A stretch of 64,000 nt of DNA. It comes from Streptomyces sp. R28. Its GTDB lineage: Bacteria; Actinomycetota; Actinomycetes; Streptomycetales; Streptomycetaceae. Position numbers and translations under genes: made by a program. Within the stretch, counting starts at the first letter, position 1. Every line of letters begins with the position of its first letter. Positions 8,639 through 17,367 of this stretch are shown here, in pieces. The stretch is from assembly GCF_041052385.1 (NCBI RefSeq), contig NZ_CP163439.1, forward strand, positions 5,569,001 to 5,633,000, given 5' to 3'. The notes under the pieces are model-generated. The model was not told the DNA's origin and searched no databases. It was given only the letters and a program-made list of their open reading frames with translations.

Positions 8639-9796
8639 ATGTCTGGAACACCCGTGGCCCAAGCCGCCGTCGCGACTCCCCACCAGGACCCCCACCAGGA
8701 CCTCCACAGCGAGCAGGGCGCCCTGCGCGGCGAGCATCCCGGCCGCTCCCGGAACCCCGTGATCAAGGTGGCGGACCTGGCCTGGCTGGAGTTCGAGAAG
8801 CCGGATCTGGATCGCGCCGAGGTCTTCGCCCGTGACTTCGGCTTCCAGATCGCCGCGCGCACCGCGGGCGAGCTGTGGCTGCGGGGCACCTTCGCCGGCT
8901 CGCCCTGCATGGTGATCCGGCGCGGTCGTACGTCCCGTTTCATCGGCCCGGCGTTCCGCGCCGCCGAGCGGGCCGACCTGGACCGGCTGGCACGGGAGAC
9001 CGGGGCGGCGGTACGGGACGCGGACGTGCCCGGCGGCGGCAAAGTGGTCGACCTGCTCGACCCGTCCGGCTTCCCGGTCCGGGTCGTGCACGGCGCCGAA
9101 CAGCTCCCCGAGCTGCCGGGACAGCAGCCGCTGCCGCTCAACTCCGGCACCGAGCACCGCCGTACGAACGCCGCACAGCGCCCGGCCCGCGAGCCGTCCC
9201 GCATCCAGCGTCTGGGCCATGTCGTGCTGGAGACACGGGTGTTCGCCCGTGCCCTGGACTGGTACCTGGACACCCTCGGGATGATCGTGTCCGACTTCCT
9301 GTTCCTGGACGGGCAGCGCGGCCGTGGTCCGACGATGGCGTTCATCCGCTGCGACCTGGGCAGCGTGCCGGCCGACCATCACACGCTGGCCATGCACCTG
9401 GGGCCGGGCACGGGGTACGTCCACTCCGCCTACCAGGTCACCGACCTGGACTCGATCGCCGCCGGTGGCGAGTACCTGAACGAGCGCGGCTACCGCCGCA
9501 GTTGGGGCATCGGGCGGCACATCCAGGGCAGCCAGCTCTTCGACTACTGGCGCGACCCCGACCACTTCATGCTGGAGCACTTCGCCGACGGCGACCTGTT
9601 CTCCCGCGACGTCGAGCCCGGCTGGGCGCCCATGTCGGCGAGCGGGCTGGCCCAGTGGGGCCCGCCGGTCACCCGCGACTTCCTGGGCGCGAGCCCGTCC
9701 CCCGCCAAGGTGCGTGAGGTCCTGACGGCCCTGCGCGGCGACAACGAACTCGATCCCGCACGTCTGCTGGGCCTGATGAAAGCGATGAACTCATGA
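8639..9796 (+). CDS. Type I extradiol ring-cleavage dioxygenase (two VOC domains)
   Basis: The 385-residue protein consists of a disordered His/Gln-rich start and two VOC (glyoxalase-fold) domains, as in biphenyl-2,3-diol 1,2-dioxygenase. The C-terminal domain carries the expected Fe(II) triad: His in RIQRLGHVVLET, His in the segment TLAMHLGPGTGYVHS, and Glu in DPDHFMLEHFADG. It should cleave a catechol-type ring next to the hydroxyls. ATG 8639 with GGAGG is preferred to the upstream TTG at 8576, which lies inside an operator palindrome. The stop codon overlaps the next start (ATGA), so the genes are translationally coupled. Confidence 0.88.
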   Translation: MSGTPVAQAAVATPHQDPHQDLHSEQGALRGEHPGRSRNPVIKVADLAWLEFEKPDLDRAEVFARDFGFQIAARTAGELWLRGTFAGSPCMVIRRGRTSRFIGPAFRAAERADLDRLARETGAAVRDADVPGGGKVVDLLDPSGFPVRVVHGAEQLPELPGQQPLPLNSGTEHRRTNAAQRPAREPSRIQRLGHVVLETRVFARALDWYLDTLGMIVSDFLFLDGQRGRGPTMAFIRCDLGSVPADHHTLAMHLGPGTGYVHSAYQVTDLDSIAAGGEYLNERGYRRSWGIGRHIQGSQLFDYWRDPDHFMLEHFADGDLFSRDVEPGWAPMSASGLAQWGPPVTRDFLGASPSPAKVREVLTALRGDNELDPARLLGLMKAMNS

Positions 9797-10731
9797 GCAC
9801 CAACGTCCTGCGCACCGCCGACGGCTGGTGGGCCGTCCTCGGCGACCGCGCCGTCCGCGTCGACACCAAGGCCGTCACCACCGCCGACCTGCTCGCCGAC
9901 CGGGCTGCGGTGCGTGAGGCCGCCGCGAGCGGCGAGGCGGGCACACCCGTCGCCGACCTGGTGGTTCTCTCGCCGGTGACCACGCCCTGCCGGGTGGTCG
10001 CCCAGATGGTCAACTACCGCAGCCACGCCCGCGATTCGGGCTTCACCGGCGACATCCCGCCCGCCTTCTTCCGCAAGGCGTCCGGCTCGGTCAGCGGCCC
10101 CGGCGAGTCCATCGTCCGCCCCTCCCACGTGAAATTCCTCGACTACGAGGTCGAACTCGGCCTCGTCATGGGCGCACCCCTGCCGATCGGCGCCGTCGTC
10201 GAGGAGCGCGACCTGCCCTCGTACGTCGCCGGGCTCGTCGTCACCAACGACGTCAGCGCCCGTGACGTACAGCTGACCAAGACGCAGTTCTACGAGAGCA
10301 AGTCCTACCCGACCTTCACGCCGACCGGGCCCTACCTGGCGCTGCTGGAGCCCGAGGACTTCGCCCATCTCCTCGACCTGCGGCTGAAGCTGAGCGTCAA
10401 CGGCGAGCTGCGTCAGGACCGCACCCTCGCCGACATGATCGTCCGCCCGGCGCAGGCGCTGACCCTGCTGGCCCGCTTCCAGACCCTCGACCCCGGCGAC
10501 CTGCTGCTCACCGGCACCCCCGGCGGCACGGCCCTGAAGGCCCCGCCCAAGCCGGTGGAGAAGATCGGCGCGCTGCTGCCGCCCGCGGTGAAGTGGAAGG
10601 CGTTCTTCAAGTCGCAGGCCAAGAACCCCCACTACCTGCACCACGGCGACGTCGTCACCGCCACCATCGCCACCCCGGACGGCCGGATCGATCTGGGCGA
10701 GCAGCGCACGCCCGTGACCGACGCGCACTGA
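9793..10731 (+). CDS. Fumarylacetoacetate hydrolase-family protein
   Basis: This 312-residue protein has the FAH fold. Metal ligands are visible in YEVELGLVMG and NDVSARDVQL, and the conserved LLTGTPGGTA loop is near residue 240. Family members hydrolyse or decarboxylate the acyl-pyruvate and dienoate products of extradiol cleavage. Its overlap with the dioxygenase places it in the next step of the pathway: ring-cleavage product to a short keto acid plus a carboxylic acid. The exact reaction (hydrolase, hydratase or decarboxylase) cannot be read from sequence. Confidence 0.87.
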   Translation: MSTNVLRTADGWWAVLGDRAVRVDTKAVTTADLLADRAAVREAAASGEAGTPVADLVVLSPVTTPCRVVAQMVNYRSHARDSGFTGDIPPAFFRKASGSVSGPGESIVRPSHVKFLDYEVELGLVMGAPLPIGAVVEERDLPSYVAGLVVTNDVSARDVQLTKTQFYESKSYPTFTPTGPYLALLEPEDFAHLLDLRLKLSVNGELRQDRTLADMIVRPAQALTLLARFQTLDPGDLLLTGTPGGTALKAPPKPVEKIGALLPPAVKWKAFFKSQAKNPHYLHHGDVVTATIATPDGRIDLGEQRTPVTDAH

Positions 10732-10777
10732 CGCGACCGACGCGCACGGAGACCCGAATCCCCGAAGTGAGCCGCAC

Positions 10778-12412
10778 ATGACCGCCGACCAGCCCGCATT
10801 TGAGGACATCGCCCAGCCCGCACCCGAGGACTCCGCACAGCATGTACCGGTCGTGATCGTCGGAGCCGGGCCCGTGGGCGTGACCGCCGCCCTCCTGCTC
10901 GCCCGGCGCGGGGTGCGCAGCGTCGTCCTCGAACGTCACCGGGACGTCTACCCCCTGCCGCGGGCCGTCGCCACCGACGACGAGGTCCGCCGCATCCTCC
11001 AGGCCGCCGGGATCCACGAGGAGTTCGCCGCCGTCGCCCGTCCCGCGCGCGGACTGCGGCTGCTGGACGCCCGGCACCGCGTGATCGCCGAGTTCCCGCG
11101 CTCGCCGCACGGCCACCACGGCTTCCCGCAGACCAGCATGTTCGACCAGCCCGAGCTGGAGCGCCTGCTGCGCGCCGCGCTGGCCCGCCGCCCGGAGTGC
11201 GAGCTGCGGGGTGGGGCAGAGGTGACGGCGGTCGAGCAGGACGTGGCCGGCCCGGCCCGCGTGACCTACCGCGACGACGAGGGCGAACACGTGCTGCTCG
11301 CCGAGGCCGTGCTCGGCTGCGACGGCGCGGGCAGCCTCACCCGCGCCGCCGTCGGCGCCCAGTGGGAGGACCTGCGCTTCGAGGAGCGCTGGACCGTCAT
11401 CGACGTCACGACGAAGGCCGCCGTCCGCTGCTGGGAAGGCGTCGACCAGGTCTGCGACCCGAACCGTCCGGCGACCTTCATGCGGATCGGCGAGGACCGC
11501 TACCGCTGGGAGTTCCGGCTGCGTGAGACGGAGGAACTCGACGACGAACTGCTGCGCGACCTGGTCGCCCCCTGGGTGGACCTGTCCCGCCTCGACTCCG
11601 GCGACGGCTTCCACGTCGTCCGGCAGGCCCAGTACACCTTCCGGGCCCGCATCGCCGACCGCTGGCGGCGGGGCCGGGTCTTCCTGCTCGGGGACGCCGC
11701 CCACCTCACCCCGCCGTTCGTCGGACAGGGCCTGTGCTCGGGCCTGAGGGACGCCTACAACCTGACCTGGAAGCTCGCCCTCGTTCTTCAACAGGGCGGT
11801 GAAGAACGGCTGTTGGACACCTACGAGCGGGAGCGCAAGCCGCACGCCCGCCATGTCATCCGCCTGGCGGTGGCCACCGGCTGGGCCATGACCGGCGGCC
11901 AGGACCGCGCGGCCGCACTGCGCCGCACCGCCGTCGCCATGGCCTGCCGTATCCCCGGGGCGACCAGCCGGGCCGGCCGGGATCTCAGCCGCCCGCTGCC
12001 CGTGGGGCCGCTGACCCGCCGCAGCCGGCTCGGCGGCACCTTCTGCCCGCAGCCCCGGGTGACGGGCGAGGACGGGCAGGCCGTCCGCCTCGACGACCTC
12101 CTCGGGGACTCCTTCGCCGTGCTGACCGCGGTGCCCCTGCCGCCCTCGCTGCGCGCGCTCACCGAGGGGCTCGGCGCCCGGGTCGTCGACGTCCGTGACA
12201 CCGGCGGCGACGGCACCCTCGCCGCCTGGCTGCGCTCCGGCCGCGCGGACGCCGTCCTGCTGCGCCCCGACCGTGTCGTCGCGGACGTCGTCCCGGCGGG
12301 CGGCGGCGACTTCACGGGCACCGCCGCCTGGGCGCCCCTGTTGTGCACCACCCGCCGACCCGCCGAACAGCCCGTATCCGCACCGCCCCTGTCGAGGAGT
12401 TCCGCGCGATGA
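10778..12412 (+). CDS. FAD-dependent aromatic hydroxylase, MhpA-like (3-(3-hydroxyphenyl)propionate hydroxylase family)
   Basis: The 544-residue class A flavoprotein monooxygenase has the Rossmann motif VIVGAGPVGVTAALLLARRG (residues 26-45), the DG motif around LGCDGAGSLTRAA, and the FAD-ribityl GD motif in FLLGDAAHLTPPFVGQG (about 305). The length and C-terminal thioredoxin-like tail fit the MhpA group. It would hydroxylate a phenolic acid to the catechol opened by the upstream dioxygenase. The Shine-Dalgarno is weak and the gene starts 46 bases after the FAH gene. Its stop overlaps the next start (ATGA). Confidence 0.87.
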   Translation: MTADQPAFEDIAQPAPEDSAQHVPVVIVGAGPVGVTAALLLARRGVRSVVLERHRDVYPLPRAVATDDEVRRILQAAGIHEEFAAVARPARGLRLLDARHRVIAEFPRSPHGHHGFPQTSMFDQPELERLLRAALARRPECELRGGAEVTAVEQDVAGPARVTYRDDEGEHVLLAEAVLGCDGAGSLTRAAVGAQWEDLRFEERWTVIDVTTKAAVRCWEGVDQVCDPNRPATFMRIGEDRYRWEFRLRETEELDDELLRDLVAPWVDLSRLDSGDGFHVVRQAQYTFRARIADRWRRGRVFLLGDAAHLTPPFVGQGLCSGLRDAYNLTWKLALVLQQGGEERLLDTYERERKPHARHVIRLAVATGWAMTGGQDRAAALRRTAVAMACRIPGATSRAGRDLSRPLPVGPLTRRSRLGGTFCPQPRVTGEDGQAVRLDDLLGDSFAVLTAVPLPPSLRALTEGLGARVVDVRDTGGDGTLAAWLRSGRADAVLLRPDRVVADVVPAGGGDFTGTAAWAPLLCTTRRPAEQPVSAPPLSRSSAR

Positions 12413-14406
12413 CCACGCCGACCACGCCGTACGCAGCACCCTTCTGGACCCCGGACCCGGAGGCCGCCGCGCGCAGCCGGATCGCGGACTTCGCCCGCTG
12501 GGTCGCACAACACCGGGGAGTGGCGGCGGACGCCGGCTACGCCGCCCTGCACCGCTGGTCGGTCACCGACCTGGCGGGCTTCTGGAGCGCGGTGTGGGAG
12601 TACTTCGACGTCGACGCGCAGACCCCGTACGAGAAGGTGCTGGCCGAGGAGACCATGCCGGGGGCCCGCTGGTTCACCGGGGCCACCCTCAACTACGCCC
12701 ACCACGCGCTGCGCGACCTCGCCTCCGACCAGCCCGCGATCATCGCCCTGGACGAGACCGGATCCGGGTACGAGGTGACCGGCGGCCGGCTGCGCGCCCA
12801 GGTCGCCTCCGTCGCCGCGACCCTGCGCGACCTGGGCGTCGGGGCGGGTGATCGGGTCGTCGGCTATCTGCCCAACACGCCGCACGCGATCGTCGCGTTC
12901 CTCGCCGCGGCGAGCCTGGGGGCCGTGTGGTCGGTGTGCGGACAGGACTACGCCCCGAAGGCCGCCGCCGACCGGTTCGCCCAGCTCGAACCCACCGTGC
13001 TGATCGCCGCCGACGGCTACCTCTTCCACGGCACCACCCACGACCGCCGCGAGGCCGCCCTCGAACTGGCCCGTGCGCTGCCGACGTTGAAGGCCACCGT
13101 GCTGGTGGGGCATGTGGGCCTGCCCGGGCTCGCGTCGAACTACCCGTCGCTGGTCCTCACCTGGGAGGACGCGGCGACCCGCGCCGAAGAACTCACCTGC
13201 ACGCCGGTGCCGTTCGACCACCCCCTGTGGGTCGTCTTCTCCTCCGGCACCACCGGCCTGCCCAAGGGCATCGTCCACGGCCACGGCGGCGTCCTGCTGG
13301 AGCACCTCAAGACCCTCGGTCTCCAGTCCGACCTGGGACCCGGCGACCGCCTCCTGTGGTACACCACCACCCACTGGATGATGTGGAACCTGGTCGTCTC
13401 CACCCTCCTGACCGGCGCCACCACCTGCACGTACGACGGCAGCCCGGCCCTGCTCACCCAGCCCGACATCCTCTGGCAGCTGGCGGCCCGGCACCGCGTC
13501 ACCCTGTTCGGCACCAGCCCCCAGTACCTGCTGGGCATGGCCAAGTTCGGCATCGACCCGTCGGTGCACGACCTGTCCTCGATCCGCGCGGTCGGCTGCA
13601 CCGGCTCCGCCCTGCCCGCCTCCGCCTACCCCTGGGTCGGCGAGCACCTCGGCGCACACGTCCAGCTCGCCTCCATCAGCGGCGGCACCGACGTCGTCTC
13701 CGGCTTCGCCGGCGGCGCACCCACCGTGCCCGTGCGGGCCGGTGAGCTGTCCGCCCCCTACCTGGGCGTGGCGCTGGCCGCGTACGACGAGGAGGGCTCC
13801 CCGGTCACCGACCAGGTGGGCGAGCTGGTCGTCACCCGGCCCATGCCGTCCATGCCGCTGTACTTCTGGAACGACCCCGACGGCAGCCGCTACCGCGCCG
13901 CCTACTTCTCGACGTACCCCGGTGTGTGGCGGCACGGCGACTGGATCACGCTCACGGGGCACGGCTCGGTGATCGTGCACGGCCGCTCCGACAGCACGCT
14001 GAACCGCAACGGCGTACGGCTGGGCAGCGCCGACATCCACGACGTCGTCGAACGCCTCCCGGAGATCACGGAGGCCCTGGTCATCGGCGCGGAGGAGCCG
14101 GACGGCGGCTACTGGATGCCGCTGTTCGTGGTCCTCGCGGCCGGCGTCGAGCTGGACGACGCCCTGCGCGACCGCATCCGCGAGGCCATCCGCACCGGCG
14201 CCTCACCCCGCCACGTCCCCGACGAGATCATCGCGGTGCCCGCCATCCCGCACACCCGCACCGGCAAGAAGCTCGAGGTCCCGGTCAAACGCCTGCTCCA
14301 GGGCGCCCCGGTCGAGCAGGTCGTGAACCCCGCCGCCGTGGACAACCCCGACCTGATCGACCACTACGCCCGCCTCGGCGAGGCGCGCCGCGCGCAGCGC
14401 CGCTGA
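12409..14406 (+). CDS. Acetoacetyl-CoA synthetase (acetoacetate-CoA ligase)
   Basis: The 665-residue ANL enzyme starts with the ACAS-N region, then the P-loop VVFSSGTTGLPKGIVHGHGG (about 275-294), the adenylate-binding TST-like region around GGTDVVSGF, the hinge HGRSDSTLNRNGVRLGS (about 525) and the catalytic Lys in TRTGKKLEVPVKRLL (about 620). Length and motifs match acetoacetyl-CoA synthetases. In this operon it could activate acetoacetate, or another short acid released by ring fission, to feed central metabolism. Last gene of the operon; GAGGAG lies 11 bases before the ATG. Confidence 0.87.
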   Translation: MTTPTTPYAAPFWTPDPEAAARSRIADFARWVAQHRGVAADAGYAALHRWSVTDLAGFWSAVWEYFDVDAQTPYEKVLAEETMPGARWFTGATLNYAHHALRDLASDQPAIIALDETGSGYEVTGGRLRAQVASVAATLRDLGVGAGDRVVGYLPNTPHAIVAFLAAASLGAVWSVCGQDYAPKAAADRFAQLEPTVLIAADGYLFHGTTHDRREAALELARALPTLKATVLVGHVGLPGLASNYPSLVLTWEDAATRAEELTCTPVPFDHPLWVVFSSGTTGLPKGIVHGHGGVLLEHLKTLGLQSDLGPGDRLLWYTTTHWMMWNLVVSTLLTGATTCTYDGSPALLTQPDILWQLAARHRVTLFGTSPQYLLGMAKFGIDPSVHDLSSIRAVGCTGSALPASAYPWVGEHLGAHVQLASISGGTDVVSGFAGGAPTVPVRAGELSAPYLGVALAAYDEEGSPVTDQVGELVVTRPMPSMPLYFWNDPDGSRYRAAYFSTYPGVWRHGDWITLTGHGSVIVHGRSDSTLNRNGVRLGSADIHDVVERLPEITEALVIGAEEPDGGYWMPLFVVLAAGVELDDALRDRIREAIRTGASPRHVPDEIIAVPAIPHTRTGKKLEVPVKRLLQGAPVEQVVNPAAVDNPDLIDHYARLGEARRAQRR

Positions 14407-14457
14407 CCGGACCGCCGCGGGCGCGAACCGGACTTCCAGGGGCGTACCGTCGGTGGT

Positions 14458-16602
14458 GTGGAGTTCACCGCGGACACCCTGGTGTCCCGTGCCGCACATG
14501 AGCTCGGCCCGAGAGCGGACCAGCTGATCCACGACGTGGAGCGGTGCCTGCGGCGTGAGGTTCCCGAACTGTGGGACGACCCGGACCTCGCGCAGATGGC
14601 GTTGGACAACATCACCGAGCACGTCGTGGCCGGGTTGTTCGCCCTCGAGCAGGGAGTCGAGCCGAGCCTGATCGAACCGCCGCCCGCCGACGTGGAGCGC
14701 GCCCGTCGGCTCGCCCGGCGCGGGAAGCCGGTCAGCGATCTGCTGCGGGCCTTTCGCCTCGGGCAAGGGGTGATCCTCGACCGGATGTTCGAGGAGATGT
14801 CCCGGCTCACGAGCGACGCAGCACTGGTCGGCGCGTCGGCCCGCAAGCTGATCGCGACGGTGACCGAGTACGTGGACCGCACCTCGGAGCAGGCCGTCCT
14901 GGCGTTCCAGGAGGAACGGGACCGCAGGCTGCGGTGGCGGCAGGCCGTGGTGAACGAGGCGGGCACGCGCATCGGGACCACCCTGGACATCGCCCGCACC
15001 ACCCAGGAGCTGGCGGACCTGGCCACCGAGCACTTCGCCGACCGGGTCACCGTCGACCTGCTCGACTCCGCGTTCGACGAACCCGACGCCGCGCCCGAGG
15101 GCCCGCTCATGCTGCGCCGGATCGCCCAGCGCTCAGTGGGCGAGCGGGCCCCGGAACCGTCGATCGAGACGCAGCAGCTCCACACCTACCCGGCCGGCTC
15201 CCCACCGGAGCGCGCCCTGACCCTCGGGCAGGCTTCCCGGCACCGGACCGACGCCGCCCGCTCCCCGGAACACTCGCTGGTCGTGCCGCTGCGCGCCCGT
15301 GGCGCCACCCTGGGCGTCGCGCAGTTCTTCCGGTACCGCAACCCCGATCCCTTCGTCGACGACGATCTGCTCCTCGCCCAGGAGGTCGCCACCCGGGCGG
15401 CCCTGGCCGTGGACAACGCCCGCCGCTACACGCACGCCCGCGCCACCGCCCTGGCCCTGCAGCGCAGCCTGCTCCCGCAGAACACGCCGGAGCAGTCGGC
15501 CGTCGAGGTCGCCTGCCGCTACCTGCCCGCCGGCGCCGGGGCCGGTGTGGGCGGTGACTGGTACGACGTCATCCCGCTGTCCGGGGCCCGGGTCGCGCTG
15601 GTGGTGGGCGACGTGGTCGGGCACGGCATCCAGGCGGCCGCCACCATGGGCCGGCTGCGGACCGCCGTACGCACGCTGGCCGACATCGATCTGCCGCCCG
15701 ACGAACTCCTCACCCACCTGGACGACGTCGTGCTGCGCCTGTCCACCGCCCCGGACAGCGACGCCGGCGGGGACACCGGCGCCACCTGCCTGTACGCCGT
15801 CTACGACCCCGTCGCCGGCCGCTGCTGCCTGGCCCGCGCCGGGCACGTACTGCCCACCGTGGTCTCCCCGGACGGCTCCGTCGACGTCCTCGACCTGCCC
15901 CCCGGCCCGCCGCTCGGGCTGGGCGGCCTGCCCTTCGAGGCGGCGGAGGTCGGCCTGCCCGGAGGCAGCCTGCTCGCCCTCTACACCGACGGCCTCCTGG
16001 AGTCCCGCGACCACGACATCGACACGGGCCTGGTCCGACTGCACGAGGCCCTGGCCCGGCCCGCGGCCTCCCTGGAGGCCACCTGCGACTCGGTGCTCCA
16101 GGCCCTGCTGCCGACCCGTCCGGACGACGACGTCGCCCTGCTCCTGGCCCGCCCCCAGGCTCTGGGCGCTCAACAGGTCGCCGCCTGGGAGCTGGAGGCC
16201 GAGCCCGCCGCCGTCTCCCGGGCCCGGGGACACGTCTCCGAGCAGCTCGGCACCTGGGGCCTTCAGGACCTCGACTTCACCGCGGAGCTGGTGGTCAGCG
16301 AACTGGTCACCAATGCCATCCGCTACGGCCGACCGCCCATCCGGCTGCGCCTCATCCTCCCGCAGCCCCCTGCGGGGTTGGGAGATGCCCCCGTCGCCAC
16401 CCTGCTGTGCGAGGTCTCCGACGACAGCAACACCACCCCGCACCTGCGTCGCGCCCGCGTCTTCGACGAGGGCGGGCGCGGCCTGCTGCTGGTCGCGCAG
16501 CTCGCCGAACACTGGGGCACACGCCACGCCCGGCACGGCAAGACGGTCTGGGCCGAGCTGAGCGACGCCACGGGATTTCCGTCGTGGGATGCGATCGCTT
16601 GA
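14458..16602 (+). CDS. SpoIIE/RsbU-type PP2C phosphatase with fused HATPase domain
   Basis: This is a 714-residue regulator. The N-terminal helical region (about 1-150) resembles RsbR/PucR-type sensor helices. A GAF-like domain (about 165-320) follows, then the SpoIIE PP2C domain (about 335-560) with metal-binding GGDWYDVIPL, VVGDVVGHGIQAAA and TDGLLE. Last is a GHKL ATPase (about 580-710) with the N-box ELVVSELVTNAIRYG and GGRGLLLVAQLAEHWG. Such fusions combine anti-sigma kinase and anti-anti-sigma phosphatase roles in partner switching. No sigma factor or antagonist is adjacent. Residues around 640 (PQPPAGLGDAP) look like a short insertion inside the ATPase domain. Confidence 0.88.
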   Translation: MEFTADTLVSRAAHELGPRADQLIHDVERCLRREVPELWDDPDLAQMALDNITEHVVAGLFALEQGVEPSLIEPPPADVERARRLARRGKPVSDLLRAFRLGQGVILDRMFEEMSRLTSDAALVGASARKLIATVTEYVDRTSEQAVLAFQEERDRRLRWRQAVVNEAGTRIGTTLDIARTTQELADLATEHFADRVTVDLLDSAFDEPDAAPEGPLMLRRIAQRSVGERAPEPSIETQQLHTYPAGSPPERALTLGQASRHRTDAARSPEHSLVVPLRARGATLGVAQFFRYRNPDPFVDDDLLLAQEVATRAALAVDNARRYTHARATALALQRSLLPQNTPEQSAVEVACRYLPAGAGAGVGGDWYDVIPLSGARVALVVGDVVGHGIQAAATMGRLRTAVRTLADIDLPPDELLTHLDDVVLRLSTAPDSDAGGDTGATCLYAVYDPVAGRCCLARAGHVLPTVVSPDGSVDVLDLPPGPPLGLGGLPFEAAEVGLPGGSLLALYTDGLLESRDHDIDTGLVRLHEALARPAASLEATCDSVLQALLPTRPDDDVALLLARPQALGAQQVAAWELEAEPAAVSRARGHVSEQLGTWGLQDLDFTAELVVSELVTNAIRYGRPPIRLRLILPQPPAGLGDAPVATLLCEVSDDSNTTPHLRRARVFDEGGRGLLLVAQLAEHWGTRHARHGKTVWAELSDATGFPSWDAIA

Positions 16603-16623
16603 CGTCCGCGGGTCGCGCTGACG

Positions 16624-17181
16624 TCAGAGGCCGAACTCCTGCGGGGACAGGTTGAGCACCGAGCACGCCTCGCGCAGGACCTGCTCCTCCGCCGGCTCGA
16701 CATACCCGTCCGCACCCGCGACCACGAACCCGGTCTGTACGACCGCCCTGGCCTCCGTCGGCTTCTTCGCGGCCTTGGCGATCTCCTGCAGCGCCTCGGC
16801 CTTGCCCTGCTGGAAGTTGAACGCCAGCTGGTCGACGTGCTTGTTGAAGCGCTGCCGCAGCTGTTCGGACGGGAAGTTCTGCAGGACGTCGTTGTTCAGG
16901 ATCAGCGACTCCACATGCTGCCGCTCGGCCGGGTCGACATGCCCGTCGGCCGCGGCGACCAGGGCGCACATGGCCATGCTGGCGTCCCGGTAGGCACCGC
17001 TCTTCAGCTCCGTCTTCAGCGAGGTGAGCTGGGACTTGAGCGTGTTCACCAGCTGCGCCTTCGATCCCCCGGAGGACCCCGACCGCGGCCGGCCCTGTCC
17101 GCCGGCGGATGCGCCCCGCGCCCCCTGCGCCTGCTGCTGCAGACCCTTGGCCTGGTCCTTGATCCGATCCCACATCGCCAT
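16624..17181 (-). CDS. TerB-family tellurite-resistance-like protein
   Basis: The 185-residue cytoplasmic protein has a Gln/Gly/Ser-rich N-terminal linker (about 12-45) followed by a TerB domain. Its two acidic metal-binding motifs are clear: AADGHVDPAERQHVESLI and GADGYVEPAEEQVLREAC. Streptomyces genomes have several stand-alone TerB proteins; their role (stress, metal sensing) is not settled. The ATG at 17181 (MAMWDRIKDQ) with GAGG 8 bases upstream is chosen. It converges on the SpoIIE gene with 21 bases between stops. Confidence 0.85.
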   Translation of the reverse strand: MAMWDRIKDQAKGLQQQAQGARGASAGGQGRPRSGSSGGSKAQLVNTLKSQLTSLKTELKSGAYRDASMAMCALVAAADGHVDPAERQHVESLILNNDVLQNFPSEQLRQRFNKHVDQLAFNFQQGKAEALQEIAKAAKKPTEARAVVQTGFVVAGADGYVEPAEEQVLREACSVLNLSPQEFGL

Positions 17182-17367
17182 CCGTGCCACCTCGGCTTCA
17201 GCCGTGTCGTTCCGGTCGTCCGCGTGAGTTCCGCGCGTCCTCCTGCCAACTCCCGCGAGCCCGCCGAAGTTCCAGCGCGGTTGCGGTGCTCGTCCCCCGA
17301 GCCAAGCATGGGGGCAGGTGAACGCGACAGAGCCTTCGGGCGGGGCACGTCCCGGGGAGAACGACGC

